A stretch of DNA of 64,000 nt from Oscillospiraceae bacterium. Lineage in GTDB: Bacteria; Bacillota; Clostridia; Oscillospirales; Acutalibacteraceae. The position numbers and the translations under genes are program-made. Shown here piece by piece: positions 60,078 to 64,000 of this stretch (position 1 is the first letter of the stretch; every line of letters begins with the position of its first letter). The notes under the pieces were generated by a model. That model did no database searches. It was not told the origin of the DNA and was given only the letters and a program-made list of their open reading frames with translations. The stretch is from positions 62,001 through 126,000 of the forward strand of contig SVOJ01000002.1 of NCBI GenBank assembly GCA_015066385.1. Reading direction: 5' to 3'.

Positions 60078-60716
60078 ATGAACGTACAAACAATTTTTGA
60101 TAAACTTTTTAAAGATTATCCCGCACTTGATTGTGCAAAAACAAGCATTCTGCAAAGTTTCGACCTGCTTCTTGACTGCTACAACAACGGCGGTAAAACG
60201 CTTTGTTGCGGCAACGGCGGTTCTGCGGCGGACAGCGAACACATTGTGGGAGAACTGATGAAAGGATTCAATCTGCGCAGACCGCTGACAACGGAAGAGA
60301 AGGCGTTGTTCAATGAGATTGAAAACGGTGCATACATTGCCGATAAACTGCAAAGTCCGCTTCGCAGTATCGCTTTGACTGCCCACAGTGGACTTATTTC
60401 CGCATTTGCAAACGATGTGGATCCTGCCCTGGTTTTCGCACAGCAGGTATGGGGTTATGCCGATGCACCGACAGATGTACTGATCGCCTTGAGCACATCG
60501 GGCAATTCAAAAAATGTGGTAGAAGCCGCAAAAACGGCAAAGGTCAAGGGAATCCGTGTATTGTCGATCACAGGAAGAAAAGACAGCAAACTGACTTCCC
60601 TTTCCGATATATGTATTCAATTGCCCGCATATACACCATATGAGGTACAGGAATTGACCTTACCTGTTTATCATGCACTTTGTGCCGCATTGGAAGCGAA
60701 ATTCTTTACAGAATAA
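60078..60716 (+). CDS. SIS-domain phosphosugar isomerase (GmhA/DiaA-like)
   Basis: A 212-residue SIS protein. It shows CCGNGGSAADSEHIVGELMKGF near residue 45, typical of sedoheptulose-7-phosphate isomerases, then a 40-residue insertion and ALSTSGNSKNVVEAAK near residue 145, with the helix EVQELTLPVYHALC. Its substrate should be a phosphosugar, perhaps the product of the ROK kinase immediately upstream. The start at 60078 follows GAGGAAAACATA; the longer frame from 59961 lies inside the ROK gene. A terminator follows. Confidence 0.85.
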   Translation: MNVQTIFDKLFKDYPALDCAKTSILQSFDLLLDCYNNGGKTLCCGNGGSAADSEHIVGELMKGFNLRRPLTTEEKALFNEIENGAYIADKLQSPLRSIALTAHSGLISAFANDVDPALVFAQQVWGYADAPTDVLIALSTSGNSKNVVEAAKTAKVKGIRVLSITGRKDSKLTSLSDICIQLPAYTPYEVQELTLPVYHALCAALEAKFFTE

Positions 60717-60724
60717 TCCAAAAA

Positions 60725-60760
60725 CCGTCCTCTCCGTATCATGGAAAGGACGGCATTTTT
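60725..60760. terminator. Terminator after the ROK-SIS operon
   Basis: 7-bp stem CCGTCCT / AGGACGG (60725-60731, 60747-60753) followed by CATTTTTA. It lies within the convergent end of the C1 peptidase gene unit. Confidence 0.78.
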
Positions 60761-62360
60761 ATACAAAATTGGCAATCAGAAACCAAAAGTACTCAAAAAG
60801 GCGACGAAACAATTGTGTTTCACGAAGAGTAACAACTTTTCCGCATTCTTCACAAATGTCTGCAACTGCAGAACGTGTATGCGTGTGCAATGTCAAGGCT
60901 TTCAGGCATACATTATTCAAACCTTCCACGCTTGTATCATACCAGCTTCCGTCGCGTTCGATCTGCACAAAACTCTGCCCGGACTCACTGTAACTGACAT
61001 AATCATCCGCATCCGTATTTTCTATTGCAGCATTGACAACAGGACAGTTCTGATTTGCAGTCAACGTTACACAAATCGAAAACGTTTCTCCTTTTTTCAC
61101 AAAAACAGGGGCTTGCAGATCAACGACGCGATAACCGTAATCTGCAGCAATGCCGCTGATACTCGCCGCTTTTATATTCTGCACGGGTTCTGTAAAATCC
61201 GAATCAATGCCCGTATATACATCAATCGTAAAATCTGCTCCGTTTTGCAAAAACCATGTGCCGACTGCAGCAATTTCACAATCCGCATCAACCGTAAAAA
61301 CATTGGCAAAGCGGATATAATCATCCGAAAAAACCCTGCCATGAAAACCAAAACCGTCATATTGGTAGTTTTCAGCATATGCATACTTTGAATCAGCAGC
61401 AAAAGAAACGATCTGATTCAAGGAAACATCGTCATAAGAAAGCCAGAAATAGCCATTGTCTCCCCATTCATTTCCCCAACTGTTTTTACACAGCCAGGCA
61501 CCGTCCGCGGGCGGTTGACAGGATGCTGCAAAGTTCTGTTTTGAAAAATGATCATCCCAACCAACGACAACAACGGCATGATTGGTGGCAGTCCTGCTGT
61601 TCTGATAGTACGCCGTTGTCATCGCACTTGTGTAATAGTTTCCGACTGCCGAATAAAACGACACCTGCACCCCGCCTTCTCTCATGACTGCCTGCTTGAT
61701 CGCAGTCATCTGAGATGCAGAAAGATTACTCGGCTCATTGATTTCTTTTGAATAATAACAGACTGCACTTGTCAGCACAGCTTCGCGTTTTTTGCGATCT
61801 GCCTGTGCATAATTACCCATCGCGGAAAAATCCCGGTCATTGAACGGAAACTCTGTTTCCAAGGCAGGTCCGTTCCATGCAGAAAGTGCTGCTGTTGCAT
61901 CCAGCCAGTTGCCGCCGTGCAAAAAAGGATCAGACAGCAAGGTGCCGTCACCTGCCGTTCGCTCGTCCGAATAAACAAGACTGCGGTGTGCAAACCATGC
62001 AAGGTGTGCCGGTGAAAAAGCAAGAGCCGGCAACAGTTTTTGTCGGAGATTCAAAGACAGCAGATCCGTTGCCGTGATTGCCCAACAAATATTTGCGCCC
62101 CCCTGGTCGATAACAGCCGTTTCAAATCCGTTTTCTCTGCCATCATATCGGGAAGGCAGTGTGTTTTGCATTGGGAGTGCTGAAAACAACATCGGTTGGT
62201 GTTCTTTGGTTATCGTTTCCGCCAAAGGGGTATTTTGCCAATACAGATTCCCGTCAGGATCCGTTTTCAGCGAAGCAACAGGCAGTTGTGTTGCAAAAAC
62301 TTGCAACGGACACATTGCCAATATTAAAATGAGAATGATAAAGGTGAAAAAACGTTTCAT
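60759..62360 (-). CDS. Secreted papain-like (C1) cysteine peptidase
   Basis: A 533-residue secreted protein. Its signal peptide is FFTFIILILILAMCPLQVFA, cleaved after Ala. The C1 peptidase domain (residues about 65-330) has VIDQGGANICWAIT near residue 90 (catalytic Cys), TATNHAVVVVGWDDHF near residue 261 (His) and CKNSWGNEWGDNGYF near residue 290 (Asn). A beta-rich domain (residues about 330-480) like the lectin-type domain found after such peptidases in Clostridia comes next. The C-terminal end has ICEECGKVV followed by an aromatic, hydrophobic tail (LFEYFWFLIANFV). The start at 62360 has AAGGG 10 nt upstream; GTG at 62369 is the alternative. Confidence 0.88.
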   Translation of the reverse strand: MKRFFTFIILILILAMCPLQVFATQLPVASLKTDPDGNLYWQNTPLAETITKEHQPMLFSALPMQNTLPSRYDGRENGFETAVIDQGGANICWAITATDLLSLNLRQKLLPALAFSPAHLAWFAHRSLVYSDERTAGDGTLLSDPFLHGGNWLDATAALSAWNGPALETEFPFNDRDFSAMGNYAQADRKKREAVLTSAVCYYSKEINEPSNLSASQMTAIKQAVMREGGVQVSFYSAVGNYYTSAMTTAYYQNSRTATNHAVVVVGWDDHFSKQNFAASCQPPADGAWLCKNSWGNEWGDNGYFWLSYDDVSLNQIVSFAADSKYAYAENYQYDGFGFHGRVFSDDYIRFANVFTVDADCEIAAVGTWFLQNGADFTIDVYTGIDSDFTEPVQNIKAASISGIAADYGYRVVDLQAPVFVKKGETFSICVTLTANQNCPVVNAAIENTDADDYVSYSESGQSFVQIERDGSWYDTSVEGLNNVCLKALTLHTHTRSAVADICEECGKVVTLRETQLFRRLFEYFWFLIANFV

Positions 62361-62381
62361 TTTACGCACGCCCTTGTAACA

Positions 62382-62405
62382 AAAAGCCGCCCACAGGCGG
62401 CTTTT
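62382..62405. terminator. Terminator between the CxxC protein gene and the peptidase gene
   Basis: 10-bp stem AAAAGCCGCC / GGCGGCTTTT with a 4-nt loop. On the minus strand it follows the 150-residue gene and has a TTTTTGTT tail. No separate promoter was seen for the peptidase, so some read-through is likely. Confidence 0.75.
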
Positions 62406-62410
62406 AAAGA

Positions 62411-62863
62411 TTAAGCAAAAATGGCTTTAATCCATGCAATGATGTTGGCGAAGAAAAGTTTCAGCCATTCATACGGACTCAAACCTGTGTCTTCTTTCTT
62501 CTCGAATACATAGTCGCAAGAATCACAGACACGATCGCCATCCGCATCAGCATGTGCTGTCATGGAAACAGTATCTGTTTCAACACCGCCGCAGATACGG
62601 CAGGTTCTTTTTGCAAGACCGGTCTGTGTGCAGGTTGCCTCTGCAAGAGATTCCCATTCACCGTAAATATGGCCGTTTGCGGGGACATTGATCTGTTCAA
62701 TGCGATCTCCGCACAAACCGCAGACAAACTCCGTATATCCCGGCTCGATACAGGTGGGCGAATGATACGTTGCATCATATTCATGTGCACATTCCGCACC
62801 GGCCATCATGCCGAATGATGCAAGCAAAAGGACGCTCAAAAAAACGGATAAAATCTTTTTCAT
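62411..62863 (-). CDS. Small secreted CxxC-repeat protein
   Basis: Not a named family. The 150-residue secreted protein has a signal peptide ending at GMMAGA. The mature part contains two copies of a module of about 40 residues: C-x2-PGYTEFVCGLCGDR, then C-x2-TGLAKRTCRICGGVE, plus a third half-copy VCDSCDYVF. Each contributes a pair of cysteines typical of zinc- or disulfide-stabilised surface repeats in Ruminococcaceae. The last 20 residues (YEWLKLFFANIIAWIKAIFA) form a hydrophobic amphipathic helix, like the end of the downstream peptidase. Start at 62863 follows CGGAGGAATGTCTG. It has a consensus promoter. Confidence 0.75.
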   Translation of the reverse strand: MKKILSVFLSVLLLASFGMMAGAECAHEYDATYHSPTCIEPGYTEFVCGLCGDRIEQINVPANGHIYGEWESLAEATCTQTGLAKRTCRICGGVETDTVSMTAHADADGDRVCDSCDYVFEKKEDTGLSPYEWLKLFFANIIAWIKAIFA

Positions 62864-62899
62864 CAGACATTCCTCCGAAAATTAAAATAATACACTTAA

Positions 62900-62928
62900 A
62901 ATATATCAAAAAAACGCAGTGCTGTCAA
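62900..62928 (-). promoter_or_regulatory. SigA-type promoter of the CxxC protein gene
   Basis: Minus strand -35 TTGACA (62923-62928), 17-bp spacer, -10 TATATT (62900-62905). The -35 lies just beyond the galT stop. Confidence 0.75.
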
Positions 62929-62933
62929 CTCTT

Positions 62934-64000
62934 TTATTTTGCATTCACATGTGCAATAAAACGTAGGAATGCATTCTTGCCGTCTTCGTTGCGTGCATAA
63001 ACACCTGCGTGTTCAAGCACCTTTGCAAATACGATACCGACTTCCTTTTTAAGAATTGCATCCGCATTTTCTACAGAAAAATCAGAATAATTTTTCTTGA
63101 TTTCTTCAGCCCATTCGGCGTGCTTGGCAGTTCGTTCATCGGCAAGAAGATCTTCCCCATTCACCATTTTTTCAGCAAGAACTGCAAGTTCTTCCTTGAG
63201 TCTTGCGGGAAGAACGGCAAGCCCCATGACTTCAATCAGGCCGATGTTTTCTTTCTTGATATGATGCAATTCGGCATGGGGGTGATAAACACCGAGCGGA
63301 TGTTCTTCTGTTGTGATATTGTTACGAAGAACCAGATCAAGCTCAAATTTACCGTCACGCTTTCTTGCAATGGGGGTTACGGTGCTGTGCGGCGTGCCGT
63401 CGGTTTCGGCAAAAATGAAAGCATCCTTATCCGTGTATGAGCGCCATTTGGTAAGAATCTTATCGGCAAGGTCAACGAGTGCATCCGTATTGTCTGAAGA
63501 AAGACGAATGACTGACATCGGCCAACGGACAATACCGGCTTTGACATTGTCAAAACCATCAAACTGCAGTTCGGTTTCAATTTCTGCTCTTGCCATGGCA
63601 AACTCATAATTACCGCCCTGAAAATGCTCATGCGCGAGAATGGAGCCGCCGACAATGGGAAGATCCGCATTTGAACCGATGAAATAATGCGGAAACAATG
63701 TGACAAAGTCTAGCAGTTTTCTGAATGCACTGCGGTCAATGACCATGGGAACATGTTTGGCATTCAGTGCAATACAGTGTTCATTGTAATATACATAGGG
63801 TGAATACTGCATAAACCAATCACCGCCGCCGATGTGAAGCGGCAGAATGCGATGGTTTTCTCTTGCGGGGAAATTGAGATTGCCTGCAAAGCCTTCACAT
63901 TCACGGCAGAGCATGCACTTGGGATAACCGCTTTGCGGCTTGTTCTTTGCCGCGGCAATGGCTTTGGGGTCTTTTTCGGGCTTGGAAAGATTGATGGTGA
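62934..64000 (-). CDS. galT: UDP-glucose--hexose-1-phosphate uridylyltransferase (class II GalT), partial at the window edge
   Basis: Transfers UMP from UDP-glucose to galactose 1-phosphate in the Leloir pathway. The frame continues upstream past the ATG at 63914 to the window edge: residues preceding it read [14 protein letters not shown] and then SGYPKCMLC, typical of the Firmicutes-type GalT. So the gene's start lies beyond 64000. Inside are CRECEGFAG, the active-site region [13 protein letters not shown], and [29 protein letters not shown]. About 355 residues are visible out of roughly 490-500 for the family, so about 140 N-terminal residues are missing. Confidence 0.93.
   Translation of the reverse strand, partial: TINLSKPEKDPKAIAAAKNKPQSGYPKCMLCRECEGFAGNLNFPARENHRILPLHIGGGDWFMQYSPYVYYNEHCIALNAKHVPMVIDRSAFRKLLDFVTLFPHYFIGSNADLPIVGGSILAHEHFQGGNYEFAMARAEIETELQFDGFDNVKAGIVRWPMSVIRLSSDNTDALVDLADKILTKWRSYTDKDAFIFAETDGTPHSTVTPIARKRDGKFELDLVLRNNITTEEHPLGVYHPHAELHHIKKENIGLIEVMGLAVLPARLKEELAVLAEKMVNGEDLLADERTAKHAEWAEEIKKNYSDFSVENADAILKKEVGIVFAKVLEHAGVYARNEDGKNAFLRFIAHVNAK

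Noticed and set aside
1-64000. tRNA, rRNA, tmRNA, CRISPR, prophage or intact insertion-sequence genes
   Set aside because: None was seen on reading both strands; a tRNAscan/Infernal run would be the decisive check.

Overview
The window reads as chromosome of an endospore-forming Clostridia member, most likely Oscillospirales/Ruminococcaceae-like, of medium-low G+C. The grounds are a gerA-type germinant receptor operon, SpoIVB and dipicolinate synthase AB, a divIVA-sepF-ylmE division cluster, Firmicutes-type GalT, FMN and SAM-I riboswitches, strong AGGAGG-type ribosome binding sites and SigA-like promoters with 17-bp spacers. No rRNA, tRNA, CRISPR array, prophage or intact transposase was seen. 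The species cannot be named from the sequence alone.

Layout. 0-1.7 kb (+): tsaE-tsaB-rpiB. 1.7-5.1 kb (-): a GH2 glycosidase, a WYL regulator and an Sfp-type phosphopantetheinyl transferase. 5.2-7.4 kb (+): FMN riboswitch-ribU and SAM-I riboswitch-metK, followed by a 226-bp palindromic non-coding element. 7.7-8.6 kb (-): a zinc-ribbon membrane protein. 8.7-26.5 kb (-): fourteen tightly packed genes, miaB, a ylbF-like gene, mutS, mutL, miaA, an HlyD-like gene, ylmE, sepF, a giant divIVA-like gene, lspA, rluD, a split transketolase and rhaA. 26.6-31.4 kb: yetF-like/DUF4363 (-) diverging from a gerA-type operon (+). 31.5-32.3 kb (+): a 36-codon gene with its own promoter and terminator, then a cytidylate-kinase-like gene.

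32.3-44.7 kb is an accessory carbohydrate region. It holds a stand-alone condensation-domain protein, an uncharacterised protein with a glycerophosphodiesterase-like gene, an Fe-S aldo/keto reductase, an MBL hydrolase with GH39-like and GH78-like enzymes, a BNR/sialidase-like protein and an unassigned TIM-barrel-like protein. None of the glycosidases here has a signal peptide, so they probably act on imported oligosaccharides. The GH78 candidate and the distant rhaA both point to L-rhamnose-containing plant glycans. 44.8-46.7 kb (-) is a small AT-richer island of SdpI-, DUF4375- and DUF4304-like genes resembling orphan immunity genes.

46.8-53.5 kb: spoIVB (-), a DUF2927-like lipoprotein (+), murC (-), dpaA-dpaB (+) and a polysaccharide deacetylase lipoprotein (+). 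53.6-59 kb (-): metQ-metN-metI, then a membrane-anchored GH39-like multidomain protein. 59.1-60.7 kb (+): a ROK kinase and a SIS isomerase. 60.8-64 kb (-): a secreted papain-like peptidase, a small secreted CxxC-repeat protein with a similar C-terminal tail, and galT, which runs off the window. Residue positions given in the entries were counted by hand and are approximate.
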